Shown in pieces: positions 33,850-44,523 of a stretch of DNA of 64,000 bases (its first letter is position 1; every line of letters starts with the position of its first letter). Position numbers and translations under genes: made by a program. The DNA is from Sideroxydans lithotrophicus. Its GTDB lineage: Bacteria > Pseudomonadota > Gammaproteobacteria > Burkholderiales > Gallionellaceae. The notes under the pieces are model-generated. The model was not told where the DNA came from, did no database searches, and saw nothing but the letters and a program-made list of their open reading frames with translations. The stretch is from positions 1 to 64,000 of the forward strand of contig DYJI01000002.1 in assembly GCA_020723185.1 (NCBI GenBank). The letters are read 5' to 3'.

Positions 33850-35700
33850 TTACTTCTCCACTTGCGACACGTCCCGCACTGCGCCCTTGTCCGCGCTGGT
33901 CACCATCGCGGCGTAGGCGCGCAAGGCTGCCGAGATTTTCCGCGGACGCTCTGCGACCGGCTTCCAGGCCTTGCTGCCTTTCGCTTCCATCGCAGCACGA
34001 CGCCGCGCCAGTTCTGCATCGGAGATCGCCAGATTGATGGTGCGGTTCGGAATGTCGATCTCGATGCGATCACCCTCTTCCACCAGACCGATCGCACCGC
34101 CGCTGGCAGCTTCCGGCGAGGCGTGGCCGATGGAGAGGCCCGAGGTACCGCCGGAGAAGCGTCCGTCGGTGAGCAGCGCACAGGCTTTACCCAGCCCCTT
34201 GGACTTCAGGTACGAGGTCGGGTACAGCATCTCCTGCATGCCGGGGCCGCCCTTGGGGCCTTCATAGCGGATGATGACCACATCGCCTGCGACGATCTGG
34301 TCGGCAAGGATACCGGCCGTCGCCGCGTCCTGGCTTTCGAACACGCGCGCGCGACCGCTGAACCTCAGGATGCTCTCGTCCACACCCGCAGTTTTGACGA
34401 TGCAGCCGTCGAGCGCGATATTGCCGTGGAGCACCGCAAGGCCGCCGTCCTGCGAATAGGCGTGCACCTTGTCACGGATGCAGCCCTTGGCGCGGTCCGC
34501 ATCCAGCTCTGGATACAGCATGGATTGCGAGAACGCGATGGTGGTGGCGATGCCGCCTGGCGCGGCACGGAAGAATCTCTTCACTTCCTCACTCTGTGTC
34601 TGCGCGATGTCCCATTGCTTCAGACTTTCGCGCAGGTTCGTGCTGTGCACCGTACCGACTTCTCCGTGCAGCAGCCCCGCCCTGTCCAGCTCGCCGAGGA
34701 TCGCCGCGATACCGCCCGCGCGATGCACATCCTCCATGTGATACTCGGAAGAAGGTGCAACCTTGCACAGCGTCGGCACATGGCGCGACAGCCTGTCCAT
34801 GTCCTTCATGGTGAAATCCACACCCGCTTCGCGCGCGACTGCCAGCAAGTGCAGCACTGTGTTGGTCGATCCGCCCATGGCGATATCCAGCGTCATCGCG
34901 TTCTCGAACGCATCAAAAGTAGCGATGCTGCGCGGCAGGATGGATGCATCGTCCTGTTCGTAGTAACGTTTGCATAGCTCGACGATCAGGCGACCGGCGC
35001 GCAGGAACAATTGCTTGCGCTCGGCGTGCGTCGCCACCAGCGAACCGTTGCCGGGCAATGACAGACCCAACGCCTCGGTCAGGCAGTTCATCGAGTTGGC
35101 GGTGAACATGCCGGAGCAGGAGCCGCAGGTCGGGCAGGCGGAACGCTCGATGGCATCCACCTCTTCGTCGCTGATGCGACTGTCGGCCGCGGCCACCATC
35201 GCGTCCACCAGATCGAGCCCCTTCACCTTGCCCTGCCAGTTGACCTTGCCAGCTTCCATCGGCCCGCCGGAGACGAATACCACCGGGATGTTCAGGCGCA
35301 TGGCGGCCATCAGCATGCCGGGCGTGATCTTGTCGCAGTTGGAGATGCATACCAGCGCATCGGCGCAATGCGCGTTGCACATGTATTCAACGGAATCGGC
35401 AATCAAATCGCGCGAAGGCAGCGAATACAGCATGCCGTCGTGTCCCATGGCGATACCGTCATCCACCGCGATGGTGTTGAATTCCTTGGCGATGCCGCCT
35501 GCCTTCTCGATCTCGCGCGCCACCAGCTGCCCCATGTCCTTGAGGTGCACGTGACCGGGCACGAACTGGGTGAACGAGTTGGCGATGGCGATGATGGGCT
35601 TGCCGAAGTCGCTTTCGGTCATACCAGTGGCACGCCACAGTGAGCGGGCACCGGCCATGTTGCGGCCATGGGTGGAAGTGCGGGAACGGTATTGCGGCAT
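33850..35700 (-). CDS. ilvD: Dihydroxy-acid dehydratase
   Basis: IlvD dehydrates 2,3-dihydroxy-acids to 2-oxo-acids in valine and isoleucine synthesis, using an Fe-S cluster. ATG 35700 follows GAGAGG and gives 616 residues starting [21 protein letters not shown] (first 20 typical). Cluster and active-site motifs include [27 protein letters not shown] and the C-terminal GRFSGGTSG. It is divergent from lgt with a 54-bp gap. No attenuator is visible. Confidence 0.97.
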   Translation of the reverse strand: MPQYRSRTSTHGRNMAGARSLWRATGMTESDFGKPIIAIANSFTQFVPGHVHLKDMGQLVAREIEKAGGIAKEFNTIAVDDGIAMGHDGMLYSLPSRDLIADSVEYMCNAHCADALVCISNCDKITPGMLMAAMRLNIPVVFVSGGPMEAGKVNWQGKVKGLDLVDAMVAAADSRISDEEVDAIERSACPTCGSCSGMFTANSMNCLTEALGLSLPGNGSLVATHAERKQLFLRAGRLIVELCKRYYEQDDASILPRSIATFDAFENAMTLDIAMGGSTNTVLHLLAVAREAGVDFTMKDMDRLSRHVPTLCKVAPSSEYHMEDVHRAGGIAAILGELDRAGLLHGEVGTVHSTNLRESLKQWDIAQTQSEEVKRFFRAAPGGIATTIAFSQSMLYPELDADRAKGCIRDKVHAYSQDGGLAVLHGNIALDGCIVKTAGVDESILRFSGRARVFESQDAATAGILADQIVAGDVVIIRYEGPKGGPGMQEMLYPTSYLKSKGLGKACALLTDGRFSGGTSGLSIGHASPEAASGGAIGLVEEGDRIEIDIPNRTINLAISDAELARRRAAMEAKGSKAWKPVAERPRKISAALRAYAAMVTSADKGAVRDVSQVEK

Positions 35701-35754
35701 GTCTAGCCTCTCGGGCAACGTATAATCAGAGCGTTGATTCTAACTCATAGGCTT

Positions 35755-36543
35755 ATGCTCGTTCATCCACAATTCGACCCCGTCGCCCTGCAACTCGGCC
35801 CGCTCGCCATCCACTGGTATGGCCTGATGTATCTGCTCGGCTTTGCCGCCTTCATCTGGCTGGGCCGCAGACGCCTGCGGGCGATGAACCGGCCCGCCTG
35901 GGATGCAAAGCTTCTGGATGATCTGCTGTTCTATGGTGTGCTGGGCGTGATACTGGGCGGGCGTTTGGGCGAGGTGCTGTTCTATGCGCCCGGCTATTAC
36001 TTCTCCCACCCGCTGAAGATATTGGCAGTCTGGGAAGGCGGCATGTCCTTCCACGGCGGCTTTCTGGGCGTGCTGATCGCCATGATGCTTTTCGCCCGCA
36101 GTCGCAAGCTGAATTGGCTGGCGCTGATGGATTTCATCGCACCGCTGGTACCGCCCGGCCTGGCTTTCGGGCGACTTGGCAACTTCATCAACGGAGAATT
36201 GTGGGGAAGGCCGACCGATCTGCCATGGGGCATGGTGTTCCCGCATGTAGATAATCTGGCACGCCACCCTTCGCAGTTATACGAATTCGCGCTGGAGGGT
36301 GTCGCGCTGTTCGCGCTGCTGTGGTGGTTCTCCAGCAAACCGCGCCCGGTCGGAGCGGTGTCGGGACTGTTCCTGATCGGCTATGGCAGTTTCCGCTTCC
36401 TCGGCGAGTTCACGCGCAATCCCGATGACGGCATCTTCGGCTTGATGACGTTCGGCGTCAGCATGGGCCAGTGGCTGAGCCTGCCGATGGTGCTGGCCGG
36501 CATCTGGCTGATGAAACGGGCCAGCGCGAAGCATGCGCCATGA
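35755..36543 (+). CDS. lgt: Prolipoprotein diacylglyceryl transferase Lgt
   Basis: Lgt is an inner-membrane enzyme adding diacylglycerol to lipobox Cys of prolipoproteins, a step needed by the lipoproteins encoded here. ATG 35755 ([11 protein letters not shown]) is used; a TTG seven codons earlier is unlikely. Of 262 residues, the signature [14 protein letters not shown] lies near 138-151, with HGG (MSFHGGFLG) and about seven helices. A TATAAT at 35721-35726 may be its -10. Its stop overlaps the pldA start in ATGA. Confidence 0.96.
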   Translation: MLVHPQFDPVALQLGPLAIHWYGLMYLLGFAAFIWLGRRRLRAMNRPAWDAKLLDDLLFYGVLGVILGGRLGEVLFYAPGYYFSHPLKILAVWEGGMSFHGGFLGVLIAMMLFARSRKLNWLALMDFIAPLVPPGLAFGRLGNFINGELWGRPTDLPWGMVFPHVDNLARHPSQLYEFALEGVALFALLWWFSSKPRPVGAVSGLFLIGYGSFRFLGEFTRNPDDGIFGLMTFGVSMGQWLSLPMVLAGIWLMKRASAKHAP

Positions 36544-37508
36544 GACGCATTCTGCTCGCACTCCTCCTTGTTACCGCGGGCGCTGCGCAGGCCGCAGCGC
36601 CCGGCTGGAAAACTTGTGCCGCCATCGAACAGGAGCAGGAGCGCCTCGCCTGTTATGACAAGCTCGCGGGGCATCGTTACCTGCAGCGCTCCGCACTTAC
36701 CCGGGCATGGGACCTGGATGGTCTCGGCAACCCTGATTCAACCGGGGTGCGCAGACTGGAGCCATATCGAGCCAACCGCGTGATGGTGCATCACACCTCC
36801 CGCATCAATGCGCAGCCGGCATCCCCTGCCCACCCCGCTTCGGCACCAGTTGCCTACCAGCCGAACGAACTGAAGTTCCAGTTCAGCGCAAAATCCGAGA
36901 TCGGCAATTTCCGCGAACTGGATCTACTGGGGTTGCAGAACTTCCGTCTGTGGGCCGGCTTCACCCAGCAATCCTATTGGCAACTGTTCAACGGCTCCCA
37001 ATCCTCCCCGTTCCGGGAGACCGACTATGAACCCGAGCTCATCGGCACTTTCGGCACCGGACACAGCGAAGGCTGGAAATTGCTGAACATCGGCCTTACC
37101 CACCAATCGAACGGTCGTGGTGACAACCTGTCACGCAGCTGGAACAGGCTCTATACGCAGGGCGGCTGGGAATACGGCGACTATTACCTGTTGGCAAGAG
37201 GCTGGTGGCGCTTTCCCGAATCCGCCGCCAAGGATGACAACCCGGACATCCAGCAATATCTGGGCAGAGCGGAACTGGAAGCGCACTGGTCACCCGACTC
37301 GGATGATGAAGTGACCCTGCTGGCACGCAGCAACCTGTCTTTTGGTCAGCCGCGCGGCTATCTGCAGCTGGACTGGTCCACACCGGTGCGCTTCTGGCAT
37401 CTCTCACATCTCAGTCTGCAGCTGGCCACAGGCTACGGACACAATCTGGTCGACTACAATCACAACCAGACCAGCTTCGCATTCGGTCTGACATTCAAGG
37501 ACTGGTGA
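36540..37508 (+). CDS. pldA: Outer-membrane phospholipase A (OMPLA)
   Basis: PldA hydrolyses phospholipids that reach the outer leaflet. ATG 36540 overlaps the lgt stop (ATGA) and opens the signal peptide [18 protein letters not shown]. The 322-residue product has the catalytic triad at H188 and S190 (THQSNGRG) and N202 (SRSWNR), with the same 12-residue S-to-N spacing as the E. coli enzyme. A longer N-terminal region (about 20-115) precedes the barrel. C-terminal FGLTFKDW is strand-like. Pairing with lgt suggests coupled envelope-lipid functions. Confidence 0.93.
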   Translation: MRRILLALLLVTAGAAQAAAPGWKTCAAIEQEQERLACYDKLAGHRYLQRSALTRAWDLDGLGNPDSTGVRRLEPYRANRVMVHHTSRINAQPASPAHPASAPVAYQPNELKFQFSAKSEIGNFRELDLLGLQNFRLWAGFTQQSYWQLFNGSQSSPFRETDYEPELIGTFGTGHSEGWKLLNIGLTHQSNGRGDNLSRSWNRLYTQGGWEYGDYYLLARGWWRFPESAAKDDNPDIQQYLGRAELEAHWSPDSDDEVTLLARSNLSFGQPRGYLQLDWSTPVRFWHLSHLSLQLATGYGHNLVDYNHNQTSFAFGLTFKDW

Positions 37509-37510
37509 AG

Positions 37511-37540
37511 TTGACACTGCCTGACGCCCTCCCCGATACT
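37511..37540 (+). promoter_or_regulatory. Possible promoter of the CorC-type gene
   Basis: Perfect TTGACA (37511-37516), an 18-nt spacer and GATACT (37535-37540), just after the pldA stop and about 30 nt before the TTG start. Confidence 0.5.
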
Positions 37541-37571
37541 CTCGCCCCATTCTTCAACAAGGTGTTCCGTT

Positions 37572-38861
37572 TTGGATGACATCTCACTGGGCGCGTTGTT
37601 CGGCATCCTGTTCGTCCTGCTGATCTGCAGCGCTTTCTTCTCCGGTTCAGAAACCAGCATGATGGCGGTCAATCGCTATCGCCTGAACACCTTGATGCGC
37701 AAAGGCAACCGCAGCGCGAAACTGGTCAACCAACTGCTGGGCAAGGTGGACAAGCTGCTCAGTTCCATCCTGCTTGGCAACACGCTGGTCAATGTGGCTG
37801 CCGCCGCTGTAGCCAACATCATCGTATTGCGAATATACGGCCAGGATGATCTGGCCATTCTGCTCGGCACCCTTGCCCTCACCTTTGTCTTGCTAGTATT
37901 CAGCGAGATCACCCCCAAAGTGCTGGCCGCCAGTTACCCTGAAAAGCTGGCGTTGCCGGCGAGTTACCTGCTTTCGCCGTTAATCACACTGTTCCACCCC
38001 GTCGTCTGGATCGCCGGCATGCTGGTCAAGATCCTGCTGCGCCTGTTCGGCATCAAGCTGCTGACCGACCAAAGCCGGTCGCGAGCCACGCTGGAGGAGT
38101 TGCGCTCCATGGTCCTCGAGGCGGACCATTACCTGCCCCATAAACATCAGAAGATGCTGCTGAATCTGGTCGATCTGGAGCGAATCACGGTGAACGATGT
38201 GATGATCCCACGCAACCAGATCGAATCATTGAACTTCGCCGCCGAGGCGGGAGAACTCAAACGCCAGATCATCACCAGCCACCATACGCTACTGCCGGTA
38301 TATATGGACTCTCCCGGCAACATCATCGGCATACTGCATATCAAACGCGCGCTCTCCTTGCTGCAGGACGAGGTGCTGGACACCGACCAGTTGCGCGAGA
38401 TACTGCACGCCCCCTACTTCATCCCTTCCGATACGCCACTATTGAAACAATTGCAGCAATTCCAGGAGCGCCAGACCCGACTCGGCCTGGTCGTCGACGA
38501 ATACGGCGAATTGCTCGGTCTGGTCACATTGGAGAACATCCTGGAGGAGATCGTTGGTGATTTCACCACGCAGTCTCCCGCCCAGGGCGGGAAATACTTG
38601 CGACAGGAGGATGGCAGCTACCTGCTCGAAGGATCCAGCAGTCTGCGCGACCTCAATCGCAAACTTGGCATACACCTCCCGCTAGGTGGGGCAAAAACGC
38701 TCAACGGCTTGATCCTGGAACACCTCGAGGACATCCCCGAAGCGGGGACCAGTATGAAGATCGGTGACTATCCGATCGAGATCATCCAGACACAGGATCG
38801 GGCCATCAAGGTCGCCCGCATATTCCCGGCTCATTCCGGCAAACGCAAGGCAACGACTTGA
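37572..38861 (+). CDS. HlyC/CorC-family CBS-domain membrane protein
   Basis: A 429-residue protein with a CNNM/DUF21 membrane domain (1 to about 175), two CBS domains (about 195-330) and a C-terminal CorC_HlyC domain (340-425). Family members are linked to Mg/Co efflux and have been mistaken for haemolysins. The start is TTG at 37572; no in-frame ATG occurs before residue 30, which is inside the first helix region, and AAGG lies 10 nt upstream. FSGSETSMMAVNRYRL and SEITPKVLAASYPEKLA are typical. corA itself is 24 kb away. Confidence 0.9.
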   Translation: MDDISLGALFGILFVLLICSAFFSGSETSMMAVNRYRLNTLMRKGNRSAKLVNQLLGKVDKLLSSILLGNTLVNVAAAAVANIIVLRIYGQDDLAILLGTLALTFVLLVFSEITPKVLAASYPEKLALPASYLLSPLITLFHPVVWIAGMLVKILLRLFGIKLLTDQSRSRATLEELRSMVLEADHYLPHKHQKMLLNLVDLERITVNDVMIPRNQIESLNFAAEAGELKRQIITSHHTLLPVYMDSPGNIIGILHIKRALSLLQDEVLDTDQLREILHAPYFIPSDTPLLKQLQQFQERQTRLGLVVDEYGELLGLVTLENILEEIVGDFTTQSPAQGGKYLRQEDGSYLLEGSSSLRDLNRKLGIHLPLGGAKTLNGLILEHLEDIPEAGTSMKIGDYPIEIIQTQDRAIKVARIFPAHSGKRKATT

Positions 38862-38982
38862 TCGCTTTACAAAGCCGGCAATGCCATGCATGATGCAAAA
38901 AGCCTTTATAATCCGACACGTTTAGAGTGGCGCTCATAATCAACCCAAACTCTGTCGGCGCAGTGTTCCAGTCGAGGGAAAG

Positions 38983-40197
38983 ATGGCTATCGAAAAAACC
39001 GAGAAGATCAAAGAGATACTTTACCACTGGGAAGGCAAAGACAAGTCCGGCAAAGCCGTGAAGGGGGAGATGCGCGCGGCCGGGGAGGCCACCGTCTCGG
39101 CCCACCTGCGACGTCAGGGCATACAAGTCACCAAGGTCAAGAAGAGTTCGCAGGGGGGCGGCAAGGTCACTGACAAGGACATCACACTGTTCACCCGTCA
39201 GCTCGCCACCATGCTGAAGTCCGGTGTGCCGCTACTGCAAGCATTCGATATCGTCGGCAAAGGGCATGACAATCCGGCAGTCGCCCACTTGCTGATGGCG
39301 ATCAAGACCGACATCGAGACCGGCAGCAGCCTCGAGCAGGCCTTTCGCAAATACCCGTTGTATTTCGATGACCTGTTCTGCAACCTGATCGGTGCCGGCG
39401 AGGCGGCGGGTATTCTGGACACCCTGCTTGACAGGCTGGCCACCTACAAGGAGAAGATCCAGGCGATCAAGGGCAAGATCAAATCCGCCCTTTTCTACCC
39501 AGTGTCCATCATCGTAATCGCATTCGCGATTACCGCAGTCATTATGATCTTCGTCATCCCGGCCTTTAAGGAACTCTTTAGTAATTTTGGTGCTGATTTG
39601 CCCGCTCCCACCCTGGTCGTCATGGGAATCTCCGATTTCTTCGTGGCATGGTGGTGGGCCATCTTCAGCACCATCGGCGGCACCCTCTATGGCTTCTTCT
39701 ACGCTTGGAAACGCAACAAGAAGATGCAGCGTGCGATGGATCAGATCATGCTCAAACTGCCGATATTCGGCCCACTGGTCCGCAAAGCCACCATCGCCCG
39801 CTGGACGCGCACACTGTCCACCATGTTCGCAGCCGGTGTGCCGCTGGTGGAGGCTTTCGACTCGGTAGCGGGAGCTGCCGGCAACGCGGTGTACTACGAC
39901 GCGACCAAGCAGATCCAGCGCGAAGTCACCTCCGGCAGCAGCTTGAATGCGGCCATGATCAATACCAATGCCTTCCCGGCCATGGTGTTGCAGATGGTAG
40001 CCATCGGCGAAGAGTCCGGTTCGATCGATTCGATGCTTTCCAAAGTCGCGGACTTCTTCGAAGCGGAGGTCGATGAGGCGGTGGAAGCCCTCTCCAGCCT
40101 GATGGAGCCCATCATCATGGTGGTGCTGGGTACGCTCATCGGAGGCATGGTGATTGCCATGTATCTGCCGATCTTCAAGATGGGCCAAGTGGTTTAA
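38983..40197 (+). CDS. pilC: Type IV pilus inner-membrane platform protein PilC
   Basis: PilC (GspF family) is the inner-membrane platform on which PilB and PilT act. The 404-residue product has two repeated GspF domains (about 75-200 and 275-400), each ending in hydrophobic helices, and the N-terminal YHWEGKDKSGKAVKGEM. The start follows GAGGGAA. The usual upstream pilB is missing: the previous gene is the CorC-type protein and only 121 bp lie between, with a TATAAT at 38907-38912. pilD follows 51 bp later. Confidence 0.95.
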   Translation: MAIEKTEKIKEILYHWEGKDKSGKAVKGEMRAAGEATVSAHLRRQGIQVTKVKKSSQGGGKVTDKDITLFTRQLATMLKSGVPLLQAFDIVGKGHDNPAVAHLLMAIKTDIETGSSLEQAFRKYPLYFDDLFCNLIGAGEAAGILDTLLDRLATYKEKIQAIKGKIKSALFYPVSIIVIAFAITAVIMIFVIPAFKELFSNFGADLPAPTLVVMGISDFFVAWWWAIFSTIGGTLYGFFYAWKRNKKMQRAMDQIMLKLPIFGPLVRKATIARWTRTLSTMFAAGVPLVEAFDSVAGAAGNAVYYDATKQIQREVTSGSSLNAAMINTNAFPAMVLQMVAIGEESGSIDSMLSKVADFFEAEVDEAVEALSSLMEPIIMVVLGTLIGGMVIAMYLPIFKMGQVV

Positions 40198-40248
40198 TAC
40201 GCAATCCGGCGCGGCCAGCCGCCGCGCCCATTCTCAAAAGACGTTCAG

Positions 40249-41112
40249 ATGATCCTATTGCTGCAAGATAATCCTGCATTGTTCGTGACGGTCTGCGGCT
40301 TGCTCGGCCTGATGGTCGGCAGCTTCCTGAATGTCGTCATCCACCGCCTGCCCAAGATGATGGAGCGCGAATGGCATGCGCAATGCGCGGAACTTTCCGG
40401 CAAGCAGATTCCGGCAAGCCCCCGCTACAACCTGCTGGTACCGCGCTCAGCCTGCACGCATTGCCAGCACGCTATCGGCGCTTTGGAGAACATCCCTGTC
40501 ATCAGTTATCTGATATTGCGCGGGAAATGCAAAGGATGCGGGGCTCGCATCTCGGCACGCTATCCCATAGTCGAATCTATAAGCGGATTGCTCTCAGCTT
40601 ATGCCGCCTGGCACTTCGGCTTCGGCCTCGTAGCCGGTGCTGCGCTGATCATGGTCTGGGCACTCATCGCGCTCACCTTCATCGACTTCGACACACAGTT
40701 GCTGCCGGACGCCATCACGCTGCCACTGCTCTGGCTGGGACTGCTGCTCAACATCAACGCCACATTCACCTCGCTCGCCCATGCGGTCATCGGGGCGGCA
40801 GCCGGCTATCTGGTGCTGTGGAGCGTGTACTGGTTGTTCAAACTGGCTACCGGCAAGGAGGGCATGGGTTATGGCGACTTCAAGCTTCTTGCCGCCATCG
40901 GCGCATGGCTGGGATGGCCGCTGCTGCCGTTGACCATCCTGCTCTCCTCGCTGGTCGGTGCCGTTGTCGGCATCGCCCTGATCGTCATCGCGAAGCATGG
41001 CCGCAACATCCCTATCCCCTTCGGCCCTTATCTTGCCGGAGGGGGGCTGATCGCTTTGTTCTGGGGGCAGCCTCTGACCGAAAGTTATCTGCAACTCCTG
41101 TCAACGCCGTGA
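40249..41112 (+). CDS. pilD: Prepilin peptidase PilD
   Basis: PilD cuts the leader of type IV prepilins and methylates the new N-terminus, in the inner membrane. The 287-residue product has the bifunctional form with the methyltransferase zinc motif C69, C72, C94 and C97 (CTHC and CKGC) and the catalytic Asp residues in LTFIDFDTQLLPD (D146/D148) and GYGDFK (D210). Length is normal. Its stop overlaps the coaE start in GTGA. Confidence 0.96.
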   Translation: MILLLQDNPALFVTVCGLLGLMVGSFLNVVIHRLPKMMEREWHAQCAELSGKQIPASPRYNLLVPRSACTHCQHAIGALENIPVISYLILRGKCKGCGARISARYPIVESISGLLSAYAAWHFGFGLVAGAALIMVWALIALTFIDFDTQLLPDAITLPLLWLGLLLNINATFTSLAHAVIGAAAGYLVLWSVYWLFKLATGKEGMGYGDFKLLAAIGAWLGWPLLPLTILLSSLVGAVVGIALIVIAKHGRNIPIPFGPYLAGGGLIALFWGQPLTESYLQLLSTP

Positions 41113-41705
41113 TCGCCTGTTACGGCCTGACCGGCGGCATAGGTAGCGGTAAGAGCACCGTTGCCAAACTGTTCGAATCAAAAGGTGCACGCATCGTCGA
41201 CACCGATGTGATCTCCCACGATCTGACCGCCGCCAATGGGCTGGCATTGCCGGCCATACGGCAGGAGTTCGGCGACACGTTCATCGGCCAGGATGGCGCG
41301 CTCGACCGCGACAGGATGCGAACGCTGGTGTTCTCCGACAGGGCAGCCTTGCACAGACTGCAAGCCATCCTGCACCCCATGATCCTCGAACAGGCCAAAT
41401 CTTGCGCCAACACACCGACCGGAGCCCCCTATACGCTGGTAGTGGTTCCGCTGCTGTTCGAAAGCGGACGCTATCGCGACTGGCTAAGCGGCGTGATCGT
41501 GGTGGATTGCCCTGAAGAACTGCAGATAGCACGCACCTTGCAGCGCAGCGCACTGGACGAGCCGACCGTGCGCGCAATCATGGCCCAGCAGCTGGACCGG
41601 GGCAGCCGGCTGCGGCAAGCGGATGAGACCATACTGAACGACGGCAGCCTGATGCAACTCGAACACCGGGTCTGCGAAATGCATAAGCGCTTGGCAGGCT
41701 GCTGA
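41109..41705 (+). CDS. coaE: Dephospho-CoA kinase
   Basis: CoaE phosphorylates dephospho-CoA, the last step of CoA synthesis. The start is GTG 41109, overlapping the pilD stop by four bases; the much longer open frame upstream is out of register with any gene. The 198-residue product has the P-loop GLTGGIGSGKST near its N-terminus and the DTDVISHDL motif. The pilC-pilD-coaE order is conserved in many proteobacteria. Confidence 0.95.
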   Translation: MIACYGLTGGIGSGKSTVAKLFESKGARIVDTDVISHDLTAANGLALPAIRQEFGDTFIGQDGALDRDRMRTLVFSDRAALHRLQAILHPMILEQAKSCANTPTGAPYTLVVVPLLFESGRYRDWLSGVIVVDCPEELQIARTLQRSALDEPTVRAIMAQQLDRGSRLRQADETILNDGSLMQLEHRVCEMHKRLAGC

Positions 41706-41712
41706 AAAGCAT

Positions 41713-41739
41713 TTGACGATATCCTGCACGGCCTATAAT
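41713..41739 (+). promoter_or_regulatory. Probable zapD promoter
   Basis: TTGACG (41713-41718), a 15-nt spacer and TATAAT (41734-41739). A one-base shift of the -35 (TTTGAC) gives 16 nt. The GTG start of zapD is 39 nt downstream. Confidence 0.65.
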
Positions 41740-41777
41740 CTTTCGGTCAAAGTACACCGCCTCAAAACATCCGAAAA

Positions 41778-42536
41778 GTGATCAGTTACGAATTCCCGTT
41801 GAACGAACGTGTGCGCACCCTGTTGCGTCTGGAGGACCTGTTCTCGCGCATCCAGCGCTTCATCGCGCGCGAGGAATGCGAAGACCATCACGCGGCTCTC
41901 GGGGTATTGTTCGAGATACTCGAGGTCGCCAGCCGCGCCGATCTGAAATCGGAACTCCTGCAGGAACTGGAAAAGCAGAAGAAGGCTCTCAATGCTTTGC
42001 ACAACAATCCCGCCATCTCCGAAGATGCACTGGATGCCATCCTGAACGAGATCGAAGCTGACTGTGGCAGGCTGCTGGACATCACCGGCAAGATCGGACA
42101 GCATTTGCGCGACAACGAATGGCTGATGGGCATCAAGCAACGAGCGGTCATTCCCGGTGGCGTTTGCGAATTCGACCTGCCCTCGTACCACTACTGGCAG
42201 AATCAATCGGTGCAAAAACGCCGCGGCGACCTGAACGACTGGCTGGCTCCCCTGCTCCCGCTCAGGGATGGCATAGACATCATGCTCAAGCTAATGCGTG
42301 AAAGTGGAAGGCACCACCGCTTCACCGCACACAACGGCACTTTCCAGCAGATGCAGGGCGGAAAGGTGGCGCAATTGCTGTGTGTCACACTGGATAAAAC
42401 ATTGCCCTGCGTTCCCGAGATCAGCGCCAACAAATACGCACTGAACATCCGGTTCATCTCTGCCAGCTTCAGCGCCAAGACCTCACTCTACGAACACGAT
42501 GTGGACTTCGATCTGGTCTTCTGTTCCCTGCAATGA
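41778..42536 (+). CDS. zapD: Cell-division protein ZapD
   Basis: ZapD cross-links FtsZ filaments and promotes Z-ring assembly. The start is GTG 41778, weakly supported by GAAAA upstream, giving the standard [20 protein letters not shown]-terminus. The 252-residue product has a helical N-terminal half and a beta-rich C-terminal half with the conserved basic [16 protein letters not shown]. Its stop overlaps the yacG start in ATGA. The coaE-zapD-yacG order is conserved in proteobacteria. Confidence 0.96.
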   Translation: MISYEFPLNERVRTLLRLEDLFSRIQRFIAREECEDHHAALGVLFEILEVASRADLKSELLQELEKQKKALNALHNNPAISEDALDAILNEIEADCGRLLDITGKIGQHLRDNEWLMGIKQRAVIPGGVCEFDLPSYHYWQNQSVQKRRGDLNDWLAPLLPLRDGIDIMLKLMRESGRHHRFTAHNGTFQQMQGGKVAQLLCVTLDKTLPCVPEISANKYALNIRFISASFSAKTSLYEHDVDFDLVFCSLQ

Positions 42537-42718
42537 GCAAACCAATCATCGTCTCCTGCCCAACCTGCGGCAAAGAACACGCCTGGGACACGAGCAACCG
42601 TTTTCGTCCCTTTTGCAGCGAGCGTTGCCGCCTGATCGATCTTGGAAAATGGGCCAACGAGGAATATCGCGTCGAACAGCGCGAAAGGGATTCCGGCGAT
42701 CAGGAGACCCAGGCCTGA
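42533..42718 (+). CDS. yacG: DNA gyrase inhibitor YacG, zinc finger
   Basis: A 61-residue zinc protein that binds GyrB and inhibits gyrase. Zinc ligands lie in [10 protein letters not shown] and [16 protein letters not shown], the family's C-x2-C and C-x3-C. It overlaps zapD by four bases and its 3' end overlaps the convergent Nudix/ThiE gene by 19 bp. Confidence 0.95.
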   Translation: MSKPIIVSCPTCGKEHAWDTSNRFRPFCSERCRLIDLGKWANEEYRVEQRERDSGDQETQA

Positions 42719-43644
42719 CGCAGTAGCGCGATACCGTAGGCACCGTGCTCCCAGGCAGTCTGCATATCGCCCTGTTGCAGCCCGCCCAAGGCGTACACGG
42801 GTATCGTTGCATCAGCCGCCACGGCAGCGAACCTGTCCCACCCCAGATGTTGCGCCCCCGGATGCGAGAGCGTCGGCAACACCGGCGACAGCACAGCAAA
42901 ATCACAGCCTAGTGCCTCGGCACGTCGCAACTCTTCGATGTTGTGACATGATGCCGCGCACCATTCCACGGCAGGACGTTCTTTCAGCACAGCCAGCTGG
43001 GTCGATGTCAATTGCACCCCATCCGCGCCCACTTGCCGTGCCATCTCCGCATCGCCATTGAGCAACACCTTTGCGCCGCCAGCATGCGCGAGTGCCACCA
43101 CCTGCTGCGCCAAGGAACGTAACGCCACGCCGGACAGCTCTTTTTCACGTAGCTGAACAAGCTTCAAGCCCGCCTCCAGTCCGGCTTGCAGACGCGCCAT
43201 GAATGTAGCAATGCCCAGCTCGGCTACATTGCTGATGGCATACATGTCCGGCAGCTCCAGCGCGCGCAGAATGGGCGTGTTCGCGGGCAGGACGGGGGCG
43301 ACATCCACGCCCCCCGGCACCTGCCACGCGAACTGCTGCCCTTCATGTGCGTGCAACGCACCCGTCCATGCCGTCACGCGGAAGAATCTCAGGCGCACGG
43401 TCGCATGGGGATAGGTGAATACTCTGGTCAGCCAGGGGTAGGCTGTTTGAACCGTGATGCCGAGTTCTTCGCGCAACTCGCGCACCAGGGCATCATGGGC
43501 CGTCTCGCCGGCCTCGACCTTACCGCCGGGGAATTCCCAATAGCCTGCCCATATCTTGCCAGGAGGCCGTTGCGCAAGAAGGAAGCTGCCGTCTCGACGC
43601 TGCAGGACCGCAGCCGAAACTTCGACAACCTTATCTCTGGACAT
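42700..43644 (-). CDS. Nudix hydrolase / thiamine-phosphate-synthase-like fusion
   Basis: A 314-residue two-domain protein. The N-terminal 130 residues are a MutT-type Nudix hydrolase with the box starting at G40 ([20 protein letters not shown] and on), which removes oxidised nucleotides such as 8-oxo-dGTP. Residues about 135-314 resemble ThiE/TenI ([31 protein letters not shown]), probably TenI-like since the lead substrate residues are altered. The fusion is known in beta- and gammaproteobacteria; the role of the ThiE part is unclear. ATG 43644 overlaps the DUF815 gene by 14 bp, supporting cotranscription. Confidence 0.92.
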   Translation of the reverse strand: MSRDKVVEVSAAVLQRRDGSFLLAQRPPGKIWAGYWEFPGGKVEAGETAHDALVRELREELGITVQTAYPWLTRVFTYPHATVRLRFFRVTAWTGALHAHEGQQFAWQVPGGVDVAPVLPANTPILRALELPDMYAISNVAELGIATFMARLQAGLEAGLKLVQLREKELSGVALRSLAQQVVALAHAGGAKVLLNGDAEMARQVGADGVQLTSTQLAVLKERPAVEWCAASCHNIEELRRAEALGCDFAVLSPVLPTLSHPGAQHLGWDRFAAVAADATIPVYALGGLQQGDMQTAWEHGAYGIALLRQAWVS

Positions 43645-44494
43645 GCCGCCCGCACCAGTCGCGCGCGAACTGCCCCGCCACGCGGCCGCTGCGCGAACCG
43701 CGCAGCAAAGACCATTGCAGGACAGCGGTGCGCACTTCATCCGTCATCCCCGCTTTCCAGCCATGGTGCGCCAACCAGTGTGCGGCCACCGCTAGGTACT
43801 CATCCTGTGTGAAGGGGTGGAACGATATCCACAAACCGAAGCGCTCGGACAACGACACTTTCTCTTCCACGCTCTCCGCCGGATGTACCTCATCTCCGAC
43901 ATACTGTGTGGCCTGATTGTCCTGCATGGATTGCGGCATCAAGTGACGGCGGTTTGAGGTCGCGTAGATAAGCAGATTATCGGAGAAAGCGACAAGATCA
44001 CCGTCCAGCGCAGCCTTGAGCGACTGATAGCCGGGTTCGTCGGCATTGAAGGACAGATCGTCGCAATACAGTATGAAACGCTCGGCCCGCCCCTGCACCA
44101 GCCCGATGATGTGCGACAGGTCGATCAGCCCCTGTTTGTCGATTTGAATGACACGCAGTCCTTGTCCTGCATATTCGTTCAACAGCGCCTTCACCAGCGA
44201 AGACTTGCCCGTACCGCGCGCGCCAGTCAGAAGCACATTGTTCGCCGTGCCACCACGCACGAATTGCAGCGTATTCTGCTGGATGCGTTGCTTCTGGTCG
44301 GCTATGCCGAGCAGGTCGGAGAGCGCGATACGCTGGAAATTCAGGACGGGATGCAACACACGTTGCTGGTGGTCCCAGCGGAATGCGGCGGCAGATTGCC
44401 AATCGGGTGGTTGCGGTTGCGCGCCGGGCAGGGTGTTTTCGAGGCGAACGAGCAAGCCTTCGGCACGGGAGAGAAACTTGTCCAGCTTATCCAT
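43631..44494 (-). CDS. DUF815-family AAA ATPase
   Basis: A 287-residue AAA-type ATPase of unknown function. Walker [10 protein letters not shown] is at 91-99 and a Walker B-like [10 protein letters not shown] near 145. The N-terminal 80 residues contain the family segment around [17 protein letters not shown], and the C-terminal part the RHLMP arginine region. It lies between argJ and the Nudix gene on the same strand; this neighbourhood (argJ, ATPase, mutT, zapD) is common in betaproteobacteria, but it gives no clear functional clue. Confidence 0.92.
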   Translation of the reverse strand: MDKLDKFLSRAEGLLVRLENTLPGAQPQPPDWQSAAAFRWDHQQRVLHPVLNFQRIALSDLLGIADQKQRIQQNTLQFVRGGTANNVLLTGARGTGKSSLVKALLNEYAGQGLRVIQIDKQGLIDLSHIIGLVQGRAERFILYCDDLSFNADEPGYQSLKAALDGDLVAFSDNLLIYATSNRRHLMPQSMQDNQATQYVGDEVHPAESVEEKVSLSERFGLWISFHPFTQDEYLAVAAHWLAHHGWKAGMTDEVRTAVLQWSLLRGSRSGRVAGQFARDWCGRHVQR

Positions 44495-44523
44495 AGAACT
44501 ATTCCCCGTGCGGGAGCTGCAAA

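Noticed and set aside
40371-41108. Upstream extension of coaE in a long open frame
   Set aside because: It is an alternative frame of pilD; the P-loop N-terminus begins at the GTG overlapping the pilD stop.
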